NCBI GenBank assembly: GCA_030704615.1
Contig: CM060733.1
Span: forward strand, 45,136,001 to 45,200,000
DNA length: 64,000 nt
DNA from: Takakia lepidozioides
Taxonomy: Eukaryota; Streptophyta; Takakiopsida; Takakiales; Takakiaceae
Direction of reading: 5' to 3'
In this document: piece by piece, positions 12,401 through 23,323 of the stretch
How positions within the stretch are numbered: position 1 is the stretch's first letter
Layout: each line of letters opens with the position of its first letter
Translations under genes and position numbers: made by a program
Notes under the pieces: model-generated
Database searches by the model: none
Seen by the model: the letters and a program-made list of their open reading frames with translations, nothing else
Told to the model about the DNA's origin: nothing

Positions 12401-13157
12401 CTATATACATTTATGCTCAAACTGAACTGTCTCAAACGCTCGCATGAAGACAAATTGGTCTTCTGAGCACTGGGAGCTGGCAAGCCGGCATGCATCGGCT
12501 GAGCAAGCGAGACAAACCTGTGCGAAGGCACAAAAGAAACTACATTCAAACATCTCGTCAGTCGTGTTGCGAAAGGCTTCTTTCGCCCAAATCCCCCAGA
12601 CAATGCTCACATGGAAGTCCACCAAGATAGGTGCACGCACACACTCTCGGATGTGCAACACTTCGCCCTTTGACTATGTGAGCAGATATGTCCACTCACC
12701 CAGCTAGCTGTTCGCTGTTACGCCTACTTTGGGATGACTAACAATCCTCGGCCACCCCACCCGATATCTCTCCGTCCCCGATCCACGAAAGGGAAATTTC
12801 CCACGAAGATATGACAAGCAACCGATCTCTCTCTATGCCCAAAATGCTCTGAGATTGGTGTGCCTCAGTGGAACAATTTCCCAAAACGTCCTTTGCCGTG
12901 ATGGCTAGCAACTCCTGAGCTAAAACTAGCTTCCTTAGAAAACTCTACAAACCTTTCACCTCCTCAGTCTACTCAGAAAAGAGAAGGAAACACGGCGAAA
13001 GTGAGGAATGGGGTGGTGCCATACCGGAAATACCAATATCATAGCCAAAGAGGAGACCGCCACTGGCGGCCACAACGCAGGCCAGGGCCACATACATTGT
13101 CATGCGTCCTTCATACTGCCGCTTCGGCCCCACTGCTATTATATGGCCCCCAGCCAT
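9443..13157 (-). CDS. STP: Sugar transport protein, H+/hexose symporter (copy 1)
   Basis: Plasma-membrane proton-coupled monosaccharide importer of the major facilitator superfamily. Five exons with GT-AG introns: 13157-13025, 12354-12035, 11622-11281, 10657-10373 and 9910-9443, giving 1548 nt and 515 residues, the normal length for plant STPs. Visible signatures are [11 protein letters not shown] (helix 1), GGVTSM in the first lumenal loop, GRKITM, the sugar-transporter motif with [50 protein letters not shown], the [20 protein letters not shown] block and [12 protein letters not shown] near the C-terminus. About twelve membrane segments fit. The start codon is supported by the conserved MAGG beginning. 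No lesions. A second intact copy lies at 36864-40567 on the same strand. Confidence 0.96.
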
Positions 13158-13894
13158 CTCTTCCCCTTTCTGCCCCTCCCTCTCTACGGGATCTAAGCCT
13201 CTCCGTCAGAAATGTTTTAGAAATCTCTGTCCATGAATCTCTCTTTCTCGGTGATCAGGACCTCCTTCCCGCTGTCGATGTGTTGTCTTCCTTACAATAA
13301 TGTACATGCCAACAAGTTCTCTCTCTCTTCCCCAAGAACTGCCTCCACAAGACTTCTCTCTCCCCGATGAACGGCCTCCGCAGTCTCTCAGCCTGAGGAA
13401 TTGCACTCCACCAAAATCCACCAACTGGTCTCTAGACACAGCAATTCCAAGTGATAGGCTTCTCTGACACTGAAACGGATCTCAAATTCCACCAAACAGG
13501 CAACAAACAACCCGAAGGCCTCTCAGTCCTTCGCCTCAAGTCAGAGGGACGAGGGGGGAAGGTGCTGTAAGCTTGTTACAGAAGCACGGTTCACCAAAGC
13601 TTTCCCATCCCAACACACAGAAGCGCAGAGAGAAAGAGAGCAGAGCGACTTGGATGTCCGAATAACCGTAATAGCGCAACCTCCCAGCTGAGCTCCTCTC
13701 CCTCAGCTCAGGACAACTCTGAGTTGCGAGGGCCGCAGGTTAGATAGTAAAGAGAGAGAGAGAGACTCGGGCAGGCAGCCGACGAAGTGCTGTCATGTAC
13801 GAGTCTAAACGCGCACGAGAGGGAGAGAGAGACAGCGCGGTACCTGCCTCTCACGCTCAGCAAGCCACAATATTTACCACCGCCCCCCCCCACT

Positions 13895-13903
13895 CCTTAT
13901 ATT
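13895..13903 (-). promoter_or_regulatory. Putative TATA box upstream of transporter copy 1
   Basis: The minus strand reads AATATAAGG inside GGTGGAGAAAATATAAG, which is kept in copy 2 (about 41034-41043) although the surroundings have diverged. It lies about 740 bp before the ATG, so a long or spliced 5' UTR would be needed. Confidence 0.4.
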
Positions 13904-14140
13904 TTCTCCACCTTGTTTTTTCCTTAATACGAAAGGGGACAGCGGCCCTTTGACCACCTTTTTGTGCTGCCCGAGTGGACCTACTTCTCTGCCCCAACAT
14001 ACTCCAATGGCCCCCCGCCCCTCCTCGTCAGGGAGAGGGCCCACTAATGCGCACGTGTGTTTTGTTTTGGTCCATCCTTGTTGACGACCGGAAGTGGACT
14101 TTGACCGTCAACCAAAGGCATGCAGATAGCCTTCGTACCT

Positions 14141-16200
14141 GTGTTGTACACATACAGCACTGTAAATACGTAAATACACAGGGGTTCACATGTGCACGGT
14201 TGGGAGAATAACAAGGTGGCAGGGTAAGAAAAGTGGCTATATAGCAGGTGGCTCTTTAGAACAGGTCTACGTAGGCTATGGCAGGCGCCTGATATTTAAC
14301 TACTGGCGTTTTCTGGCTAATTTTTCGATTTTTACCCCCATAATTTCTTTGTACAAGTAGCTGACCCATTTTCCAGGCGGCGATCTTTTACCAGGAAAAA
14401 ACCAGTGTATGGGGCGGGTATATTGATTTCAATATACCCCTTAGGGTATAAGTAAATTATTTTTGTCAAATCATTTACCCTCTGGTTATGGATAAATTGA
14501 GATCTCAAAAAATTATTTACCCTCAGGGTAAATTAACTTTTCAGATTTCTATATAACCCCCCCTTAAGGATATGTACATCCCAAAATATACCCTGAGGGT
14601 ATGGATAGTTTCCGGGTATGGATAATTATTTAAATCCCTTCAGGACAGAGACTTTGCATCATGTTGAAGTCAATGGAGAAAATGTGGTCAACGGACTTTA
14701 CAATGTGTCAAGAGTGTGATTGGTCTAGCTTCAATGGACAGAGCCCGCGGTTTGCGGCTTGTTAAAATTGTGATGCTTTTCCAATACAAAACAAAAGAAA
14801 CAATCTATGGTAAAAGAGAAAATTGATGAGATATTGCATAATATTTTGGCTTTAATTCCCAATGCAAGAGGAAGGAGGCTTGAGATTCAAAAAATATATG
14901 CAGGATCTGAAGAAGTTTTCTTTGGGTTCTGGGGGGGGGGCACTTCCAAATATTCCGAAACTACGGGCAAAAAAATATAGGGTACAATATATTCGTTGCA
15001 GATAAAATTAAAAAAATAATTACAAATAAAAACATGTATGTGGTTTTGGAATTTAAATGAATATAGGGTATGGAATAAAGACTATTTTTTTTATTTATAA
15101 CTACCAAAGATTTGGGATACTGGTTTATCAAGTCGGTTAGATTTGGATTTGGGGACTGAACTATGGATGACACTTAGTTCACAGTGGAGTTTGAATTTAG
15201 GGTGGAGGATATTTCTGCATCCAATAGATCTTTTCGATAAACCAACGACAACAGTAATGGTCATCTTAATATATTTCTCAAAATCTAGAAGGCACCTTAA
15301 ATTCAAGTATGATATAACAAAATAGTGAATGGATAGACATAGATTCAATCATTAGTTCAGTTACTATGACTTCTGACAAAGTTCAGAATGCTTACAACTT
15401 GAATGCTACTGATGCCCAAGCTTTGGATGAGTTTGTTTCGACCAAGTAATAAACTATTTTTTACTGTAATTGTTTTTGAATTGTATTGTTATTATAGCGT
15501 GCCTGAAATTTGCTAACAGTAGTAAAATAATTAATATAGCATGTCAAAAAATCCAGCATTTTATAAAACTATGTAAGTATAGGGTGGCCGATAAAGACCA
15601 AAATAAAAATAATACCCCCATACATAATATCCTTTTTTCACACGTAATATATAAAAGATATAGGGAGTGGCCCCCCAAGTTTGGGTTATATGGCATTTTA
15701 GGAATGATAGATATGTAATATTTTTTTTAGATGTGATTGGAACTTTCTTACAGCTGAAGGCTTCCTAACAACACAACAAATAGAGAGAAGACCTAACACA
15801 TAACGGGACCGTAGGGCACTAGTCTTACATCCCAAGAAAATCTCTCCCCATAGAAAAAAAAACTACTAGATTTTGCTAGGGTGAGATTCCCTAAAAGTAC
15901 CTCGACGCTAAATGTCACCTTGAATGCTACGACGTTGCTATGCTACCACCGTCGAATGCTACCGTCGTGGCTATGTTACCTTATACACCCTTATTAGATA
16001 TACCCTTCATTTTAACATATATGGTATATTGAACTTTGTAAATATAAGGATAAGGGTATATCATAAAAATATACCCTAATATAAGGGTATACATCCAAGT
16101 AGCTGCCACACCAAGGTATATATATATCAATATACCCTGATATATCCGCTATACCCACGCAATACTGGAAAAAACACACAAAGCCTTACACAGCGGAATT
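14141..16200. mobile_element. Insertion specific to copy 1, with GGGTATA subterminal motifs
   Basis: The alignment of the two transporter upstream regions breaks at about 14140 and resumes at about 16200; copy 2 has only about 60 bp in between. Both ends of the extra 2 kb hold many copies, in both orientations, of a TACCCTNAGGGTA-like palindrome or GGGTATA/TATACCC (14400-14640 and 15985-16160). Such clustered subterminal repeats are typical of non-autonomous DNA transposons. The centre is AT-rich without a transposase. Exact ends and target duplication were not found; deletion from copy 2 is the alternative. Confidence 0.5.
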
Positions 16201-16619
16201 TTGAGGAGCTTCTCGCAATGTTACATCAACAAAAAAGATGGGGGGAGAGGGAGAGCATATCTAAGTAGACGTCACATTGACCGAGTGGAAAGCTAGTGGC
16301 TTGTCGTGGGTATGTGGGACGAACAAACTATCCTCCTCAAAGAGTACAGATGTATGACTTTTTCTTTAAATATATATTTTGGGTTGGAAGCGTAAATTTA
16401 TTGCCAGGCGAGGGAAAAATAACCTCACATTGTATGCCATAGAGGTTGAGAGAGGGGACATTGCCCTGTGAGAGGGGAGAGCTATAATGAAAATGAGGGG
16501 AGGGGACGAGAAGGAGGGGACCAGGAATGAATTAGCATATTAAGGGGAAAAGTGATAAAACACTGTCTCATTTCTTTTTAGAGGGCTCAAAGGACAACTG
16601 GGCCTTGGAAATTTTTCCC

Positions 16620-17106
16620 TAAAGCTACTTCTGAGTCTCAATTTCCATCAGATTCGTTCCCGTCTGCTAAAGAGAGACGAGCACTAACCGAGCTCCCAAC
16701 ACGTCAAGAGGCTGTCGTTGCAAGTAATTGTTGATTATGAGGTTCTGGTATAGAGGATACCACCCTTGCCCTAGGAGTTGTCAAAACCAGGGAGAAGCTA
16801 CATAATTCTTCGACTCTCTGCACACCTAAGAAAAGCTGCACATAATACCACCCATGCTTTATGAGACGCAGACAGAATGTCTAAAGTGAACCGGCTTGTA
16901 CATAAGGACTATAACACAGGGCGAAAGACCCCCGTAGACCCTGCACGAGCACCTAGCTTTCCAGATGTTCCATAAAATATATTGTGCATGCACGATGCCC
17001 AAACAGGGCAACTACTCCATACATTGTCTTCCCGATAATTCAACAGCTGGATAGAAAAAAGAAAGCAGAGACCATATCTCCAAGAAGAATAAAATTGAGC
17101 CACCAA
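16620..17106 (-). pseudogene. Possible LINE ORF2 C-terminal remnant
   Basis: The minus strand carries a frame with one stop that includes HKAWVVLCAAFLRCAESRR. The pattern resembles ARKSWCVIRAALQRCGNRR in the remnant at 45-46.7 kb, which suggests two copies of the same reverse-transcriptase-type family. No catalytic domain is present, so the assignment rests on this internal similarity only. Confidence 0.3.
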
Positions 17107-19300
17107 ACGTCAAGCAGTAGATGGATTAGTGTAGAAAAGTAGGCAGTGTTCAATTGTCTTCGAAATTTTGATGGAAGCAACATGGACGGAGAGCAGCATT
17201 CTTGGAAATAAAACATGAGACCAAGAGGATTTGATTAACTAACTTCCACATAAATCCACTGATCTTAGCTGCACTGTTTTTCCTCCATATGTCATTTCAA
17301 ATGATCTTCCAACGGGGAGGGGAAACGAGGATATGTCTGCATTTCTCGTTCCCTTTGTGTTTCATCGTAATAGGAAGATGAAACAAGGAGTTGTGGTGTG
17401 AAAAGACGGGCCTACACAAAAGCCCAAGCTACTAACCCTTACCCTCTCACATTCATATCCCCACATCTGCTGCCCCGCAGCAGAAAAGAAAAAGAAACAT
17501 GCGCGGACTAATTGTAATTACAAGTGGTTCTCAGTTCTTGATGATAATTGCGTTTGGAAGCATGACACATTCGCAAAGAGTTCCTAGTCCCCAAATTAAT
17601 GATTACCGTAACCTAATGTGGTGCATCGATTTCTACATGTTGCTGCATGAATACACCAGACGAATCAATCCACGAACAATGATCCTTCAACCCCTAATAT
17701 GTACATGTAACGGTTAACCATCTACATCCCAACTGACCCTTCTACCAGGCTGGGCTAAATGAGACAGAAGATCGAGCTTAGATAGTGACGGACTAACACT
17801 CTGGAGAAACGAATATCAACAGCTGCTATGAACTACCAGCAGTCATGACCCAAATGTAAAACATGCTACCAGGGATGCATCTACATTCTCTTGTGCGAAT
17901 TTGATGATCCAGCCACTATCACACTACATGTCACAAAATGAAGACCCCAGGAATCCCTAGACTAAGAATGCAAAGTAACTTCCACTAGCATCTAACCTAA
18001 AGAGTGATGTTACACCTAAGGAACTATATAAGTGCCCCAAGAAAACACGAAGCATCAGCTGCAACGTTGCAGCCTTCATTCCAGATACCACATCCCCCCC
18101 AAAATCCCCCAATAAGGCTGATTGCCTCAACTTCTATTAGAATCTTCACCTCCATATCACCATCCGCCATCGTATCAAAATGAGTCATCCCTTACTTTAT
18201 CTCCATCCAGCTCTCTCTCTCCTCACAAGCTTCTCGAGTCTACATTGTGTCCCGTCTCTCTCAAGAAACAGAGGTCTCATCCCCAGTCTCTCTCTCTCCT
18301 CTCCATTCTACTAGCCACCATTAGGAAAAAGGTGCTGAATCGCCTGAAGCCTAGGCTTAAATCCCTGCGTTTGTCTACCTTCTTGCCCATGCTAGCCTCC
18401 CGCCATGACAACAATCGTTGCCTCCATTCTGAACCAACAATCTATAAAGCTAAAGAGAATCTAGCCTACCTCATAACTCAGCCGAAACTAACATAAACTC
18501 TACCCGGCCGCCATCGCTGCAGATCACATTGCTCATATCCAGCCTTGATGTTGCCGTATGTCAGTAGAGTGATCAGTTTCCATACTCCACTCGTAATGCA
18601 AAACTAAAACCTGTTGCGCAAGATCGCCCTAGATTCCAGGGCCTCCATGATGAATGTATCACGACATTCATTAAGGAATGAAAACAAGATTCATCACAGG
18701 ACTTCGACAAAAACACACCCGGGCCGTATAGCTTAAGTGCATCAAAAGGAAAAATAAAAGTAGGGCACAAGAATTTGCACCACAGAGTACCCGAGTTTCA
18801 CAGAATAAACAAAGAAAGAATCGTGATTCTTGGTTCTTCATAATATTCAACAGTATGACGCTTGTTGTTTTGAATTACATCATTTGCATTTGCGCGAATG
18901 TGCAATTTGTATAAGGAACTATGACAAACTTTATTCGCTTTTGGGTTTGTCCCTTGGCCGTTTACAAGCCACAAACCTGGAGGTGCTTTCCAATACGAAC
19001 TACAAACTTGTATAAATAATACTTTGATATTAAATAAACTTTTCCAGAAAAATAAAATATTCCACGTCTGTCTAACCAAACTATGGAAATGTATATATAC
19101 ATGTCATGGACAATCCAAATTGGGCGTTACATAGAATAATAATATATGTGATTTGTTGTTACATGTGTACTAGTGATGGTGTCATTTATTTGCTTATCTT
19201 CTCTGTATCTGCATTGTAGAATCGGCCCACACCATTAGTTCTGACAGATGAAGTTATGAGCTGTAGAGGGTCTGATACAACTCATATACAAGTCGAGGAG
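17107..19300. other. Intergenic region, nothing recognised
   Basis: A 124-codon frame on the plus strand (18122-18496) is Ser/Leu/Pro-rich and matches no family I know. No terminal repeats or RNA genes are seen. Confidence 0.35.
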
Positions 19301-19308
19301 GAGGGAGC

Positions 19309-19600
19309 AGTCTCGTGGCTATTGCGTGGGGGGGCTACGTGGGCATGTATGACGATTGCATGGTTGCCCACCTTGGCATTCCATGCCCCATGGAGGAGCG
19401 CCAAGTATGCAATGACAGGAAGGTGGCTACTACTCAGAGGAGCACATGGCAGCTATTGCCCATAGTGGGTGTCGTTGTAGTCTCGTGGTTATTGCATGGG
19501 GGGGCCATGTGGGCATATATGGCGATTGCATGGGTACCGAGAGAGGTGCGACAAGCATGCAGTGGCAGAAAGTTGGCTATTGCTCAGACAAGTACATGGC
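19309..19600 (+). repeat. Imperfect tandem duplication, about 170 bp
   Basis: A unit beginning GTCTCGTGGCTATTGC and containing GGGCATGTATGACGATTGCATGG recurs about 170 bp later as GTCTCGTGGTTATTGC with GGGCATATATGGCGATTGCATGG. It adjoins the far end of the retroelement and may belong to another element. Confidence 0.65.
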
Positions 19601-19729
19601 TATCGAAATTTTCTAGATTCTTCATTGGAAAACGACTGTAAGATGATCGCGTCATATAAACATGAGTGTCTCTGCATCACATCGTGTTTACTTGAGTGTC
19701 TGTGTATTAAGTAAGAGAGGAGGGAAGGA

Positions 19730-19935
19730 TGTTAACGGAGAATGTTGTGTCGTGCGCATACATATCGCTACACAACTATATCGCTGTCCAAAACCACACA
19801 ACACATGTACACACCACACACTAGTATACCACTAGTCCACCACTAGTCCAGCCACTAGTCCAACCACTAGGCTACAACTAGTCAGTCACTAGGCTGCCAC
19901 TATGCTGCCCACTATGGCAGTCACTAGTCCACACA
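19730..19935 (-). mobile_element. Candidate 3' LTR (or LTR start) of the methyltransferase gypsy element
   Basis: On the minus strand the sequence next to a polypurine tract starts TGTGTGGACTAG and a plausible end TTAACA lies about 206 bp further, giving TG...CA ends. It contains a degenerate tandem array of CCACTAGTCCA-like units (about 19780-19930). I found no second copy on the other side of the element, so the LTR call is tentative. Confidence 0.35.
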
Positions 19936-19950
19936 ATCGCCCCCCTAGCT
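19936..19950 (-). promoter_or_regulatory. Polypurine tract of the gypsy element
   Basis: The minus strand reads AGCTAGGGGGGCGAT immediately before TGTG, about 250 bp after the pol stop codon. A G-run polypurine tract followed by TG is the usual second-strand primer site at the LTR edge of plant Ty3 elements. Confidence 0.5.
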
Positions 19951-20195
19951 GGTGCTTAGGTCCCTCTAAGTCCAGGTAGCCACAAGATGTGATAGTGACC
20001 ATAGTCTCACTAAGTCCTCCACCACTATCCCTACTACACTCAAACTCGATAGATCAAGAGGCCGGGTGCAAGAGTTGCCCCATCGTTAGTCGCCATCTTG
20101 CAACCTATGAACTTGAGCTTGGGATCTCATGTATTGACTCCTATGAGCTTGGCCTCCCATGTCTTGTTAGCTGCCTCCAGTCATATCCACTGCCA

Positions 20196-20549
20196 CTATC
20201 CCAAGCAGTGTGGACATAACCAATCTCCGTCAGGAACCTTCTCAAGAGGTGGTGTCAAGCATCCCATATGCCAACCCCTTGAGCATCGATCACACACCAG
20301 CATGGTGGCTGCCCCTTTGGCAGACCCACAGAGCATGCACATCAAACCTGCAGGTACCACTGCCAAGTTTGGGTCAACTCTGCCATCGACATTGGGAAGG
20401 TGACATGGCGCACAATTACGCACATGGTCCTTCCAAGTCATGCCATCCCGACCCTCCAAGATCAGGACCCCTGAGGGCAACACCTCTCGAACCCTCAGAA
20501 TAACACGCCCTGCAGTAACATCTAGAGTCGTAGGAGCAGTCTGCTGCAA
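20196..20549 (-). CDS. Integrase C-terminal segment with PHD finger
   Basis: This 117-codon frame holds the end of the integrase and closes pol with a TAG. After an SH3-like segment (TAGRVILRVREVLPSG), residues 71-115 (20339-20205) form a complete C4HC3 PHD finger: C71, C74, C86, C89, H94, C97, C112, C115, with the canonical spacing, the WH.GC core and the Trp two residues before the last Cys pair. PHD fingers bind histone H3 tails, mostly reading K4 methylation state. In Ty3 chromoviruses this position is held by a chromodomain that guides integration, so a targeting role is inferred. This part has no lesion. Confidence 0.9.
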   Translation of the reverse strand: MQQTAPTTLDVTAGRVILRVREVLPSGVLILEGRDGMTWKDHVRNCAPCHLPNVDGRVDPNLAVVPAGLMCMLCGSAKGAATMLVCDRCSRGWHMGCLTPPLEKVPDGDWLCPHCLG

Positions 20550-21474
20550 ATAAACATAGTCACTAGGGCTAAACCTCCGAACCCCAGGACGATATCATCC
20601 ACCACGTATAGTGGCATACCTCAACGTATCACGGTGCAATGGCAAGGTTCTCAAAAGCCATGGGCATGACTTTCTTGAACAACTCTGCACGCTGATCACA
20701 TGCACGTACCCACACGTCCGGATCGTCAAGGTTAAGGACTTGAGCAGTGTCCCTACGAACGGCTGCAGGCAAATCCGGCTCTCGGTCAAAGAGAAGGAAA
20801 TATGGTGAGAAGGAGGCAAATGATGCTTGTTTGCTGAACCTGTAGCCCCTGGCTAACCAAGGAACCTGAAGATCCCAATCTCCTAGGTGTCCCTTCTGCA
20901 AGCCATACTTGCGCAAACCCCTCTTCACCGTCTGAACAACTCTCTCTGCTAAGCCATCGGCCTCAGCATGATCCCGAGAAGTGGTGCGGTGGTCTATCAA
21001 GGCTTTATCACACAAAGCCTGAAACTCCCCCAAGAACTCTCTCCCTTGGTCCGTGAGTACCTCAGCTGGAGCACAAATCGGCTAAGCACACGATCCAAGA
21101 ATGCATACGCAGCCCCCTCACTAGCTTTGTCAGGCAATGGAACCAACTCAATCCACTTGGAGAAAGTGCTCCACCATCACCAACACATATCTGTGGTGGT
21201 GCATAGTCAGTGGCAACGGTCCTGCGAAGTCAAGACTCCACCTGTAGCCCAATCCCATGATTGGTAAATGATGCAACTGTGGTGTAGGGGTGTTGAATGA
21301 AGCACGCACCCTGTCACACACCATGTACCTAGCCACGAATTGTTGCACCTCTGTATGCATACCACGCCACCAATACTGCCCTTGCAGTAATCTGTGAGTG
21401 CGTCGCACTCCAAAATGCCCCAACTCCTCATGGGCATGCCGCACTAACCGCACGCTGTGTGGGGTGAGGCACAA
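20550..21474 (-). pseudogene. Integrase: zinc-binding and catalytic core, frameshifted
   Basis: Integrase inserts the cDNA copy into the chromosome. An HHCC-like zinc domain is read at 21474-21310 (HEELGHFG, then Y-M-V-C where the first Cys of the pair is expected, so Cys has become Tyr). The core follows in two other frames: SLDFAGPLPL with the first catalytic Asp, TDQGREF near 21036-21056 with the second, and ADGLAERVV with the Glu. The segment between about 21150 and 21060 is broken by frameshifts. The upstream frame from RT-RNase H runs into the zinc domain and overlaps it by 47 bases. Confidence 0.88.
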
Positions 21475-23164
21475 TCCTCACCCGACCATCCTCCCACACT
21501 CGAAGTAGGTGTATCCCCTCCCACTTGAACCTCTTGGCTCGTTGCAGGATCCGATCCCTCTCCCTGGCAGTCACAGTGGCTGTCGTGTCTCCCGTGCGGA
21601 GGTAGTCCAACACAGCCGAATCCTCATGTATATCTCTGGCACCACCTGGCTCATCACTAGCCTCAGGGTCCTCAGACACTCCGTCTACAGTCATCCTTGT
21701 TGTAGGTCCAACCTGACCTCCCGATGCCAAGATACACAAAAATGCAGATGCGTGCCATCCCGGCACCATCTCCTCGTCCGTCTCACCATGCCACCGAGCT
21801 CCAATGTCATCATGCTGGCTCATGCATGGATTGCGACTCAATCCATCCGCATCCCAATTGACCAAACCCGGTCGATGCACAACCTGAAAGTCATACTCCT
21901 GGAGTATGAGTGCCCACCGTACAAGCTTCCCCGTAAGCTTGTCTGACTCCATCAACCACTTGAGTGGCTGGTGATCCGTGACAATGGTGAAAAGATTGCC
22001 GTATAGATAGCACCTGAAGTGTGCCTCGGCCCACACTGCAGCTAAGCACTCTCCCTCATATGAGCTGTACTTAGCCTCTGCAGCATTGTTCGAGCGGCTA
22101 GCATAAGCCATTACGAACTCTCTTCCCTCATCATCCACCTGTGTGAGCACCGCTCCAAGCCCCAGCATGCTCCAATCCGTATGCAGTTGAAAGGGACGCC
22201 CCCTGATAGGTCGTCTCAGGATAGGCGCCGAGGTCAACCTCGCCTTGAGCTCTTGAAAAGCTTGTTCCTGCTCATCTTCCCACTGCCACTCCTGGTCCAC
22301 CTTGGTCAACTTGGTTAGAGCCTTTGCAATGGTACTAAATCCCTTGACAAACCGTCTATAATAGTTTGCCAACCCCATGAAAGCTCGAACTCGGCTCACA
22401 TCCGTGGGGCGTGGAATTTGTGCAATGGCCTCTGCCTTAGTCTGTTGTACCCCCAATCCTCCAGGATATATCATGTGACCCAGATACTCAATCTGGGTGT
22501 GGAAAAACTTGCACTTCCCCGGATGCAACTTCAATCCGTGCGCTCTCAAGCGCTCCAATACCACCTGAAGGTGTCTCTCATGCTCCTCCATCGTAACACT
22601 AAAGATGATGATGTCATCTATGTAGCACCGAGCAAAGTCCACCCCTGCTAGAATCCTATCCATGACTCTCTGAAACTTTGCAGGAGCATTCTTAAGCCCA
22701 AATGGTAAGAACCGCCACTGATATAGGCAATCCTTGCCGTGCTTATTGATCCCCCAGAATGTCGTCTTTTGCTTGTCCGCCTCCTTGATTGGCAACTGGT
22801 GATATCCGGATCGTAAATCCAAAGTGCTAAAGGCTTTAGCATGCCCGATGGCATCAAAGATCTCCTCTGGTGTTGGCATGGCATACTTATCGGACTTGGT
22901 CTGACGATTTACAGGCCGGTAATCACCGCACATACGTCTCTCCGTCCAATTGCCATAGACATCCTTCTTGGCTGGCATCACTGTGGCTGAAGCATACTCT
23001 CCACCAGAGAGCTCCACCAAACCTGCCTCCCAGAGATCTTGAGTCCTCATCTGAATCAAAGACCTCTCCATGTCACTGTATCTATAGGGTCTCCAAAAGA
23101 TTGGCATGTCAGTGGCCAACTCAATACGGATCTCTTGACCCTTCAGTGCTCCCAAGTCCTTCAA
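21428..23164 (-). CDS. Ty3/gypsy reverse transcriptase and RNase H
   Basis: A long open stretch of 578 codons contains all reverse-transcriptase landmarks: MPAKKD..GNWTERRMCGDYR, AFSTLDLRSGYHQ, FLPFGLKNAPAKFQ, the catalytic YIDD at 22624-22613, GHMIYPGG and ANYYRRFVKGF. RNase H follows with HTDWSMLGLGAVL, YEGECLAAVW, TDHQPLKWLM and NWDADGLSR. The frame continues upstream past a stop at 23324 into the methyltransferase and runs downstream into the integrase zinc domain before a frameshift. Neighbouring domains fix this as Ty3/gypsy (integrase downstream of RNase H). Confidence 0.97.
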   Translation of the reverse strand: MKDLGALKGQEIRIELATDMPIFWRPYRYSDMERSLIQMRTQDLWEAGLVELSGGEYASATVMPAKKDVYGNWTERRMCGDYRPVNRQTKSDKYAMPTPEEIFDAIGHAKAFSTLDLRSGYHQLPIKEADKQKTTFWGINKHGKDCLYQWRFLPFGLKNAPAKFQRVMDRILAGVDFARCYIDDIIIFSVTMEEHERHLQVVLERLRAHGLKLHPGKCKFFHTQIEYLGHMIYPGGLGVQQTKAEAIAQIPRPTDVSRVRAFMGLANYYRRFVKGFSTIAKALTKLTKVDQEWQWEDEQEQAFQELKARLTSAPILRRPIRGRPFQLHTDWSMLGLGAVLTQVDDEGREFVMAYASRSNNAAEAKYSSYEGECLAAVWAEAHFRCYLYGNLFTIVTDHQPLKWLMESDKLTGKLVRWALILQEYDFQVVHRPGLVNWDADGLSRNPCMSQHDDIGARWHGETDEEMVPGWHASAFLCILASGGQVGPTTRMTVDGVSEDPEASDEPGGARDIHEDSAVLDYLRTGDTTATVTARERDRILQRAKRFKWEGIHLLRVWEDGRVRIVPHPTQRAVSAACP

Positions 23165-23323
23165 ACTGAAGGCAAAGCAATTCCTGTAAGCCCTCAGGAA
23201 CCGCCGTATACGTCGTCTCTCTCCTCCGGTGACAATGGGTCCAATGTCAGGCTCCCAATTGTCCTCCGTAACTGCAACCTTAAGTCCAGTGGGCTTAGAG
23301 GTAGAGGACGCGTCCAGTGGTTG

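Larger units (their letters stand above)
8228..14140 (-). repeat. Segmental duplication copy 1 (transporter gene plus flanks)
   Basis: Starting at GACAATCTATCCTGCCCACA this segment aligns with 35005 onward, through the 3' flank, the whole transporter gene and its upstream region, until about 14140. Differences include about 610 bp present in copy 2 only (about 35322-35935), about 100 bp extra in intron 2 of copy 1, and about 120 bp extra in intron 4 of copy 2. The homology resumes briefly at 16200-16320, beyond an insertion. Confidence 0.88.
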
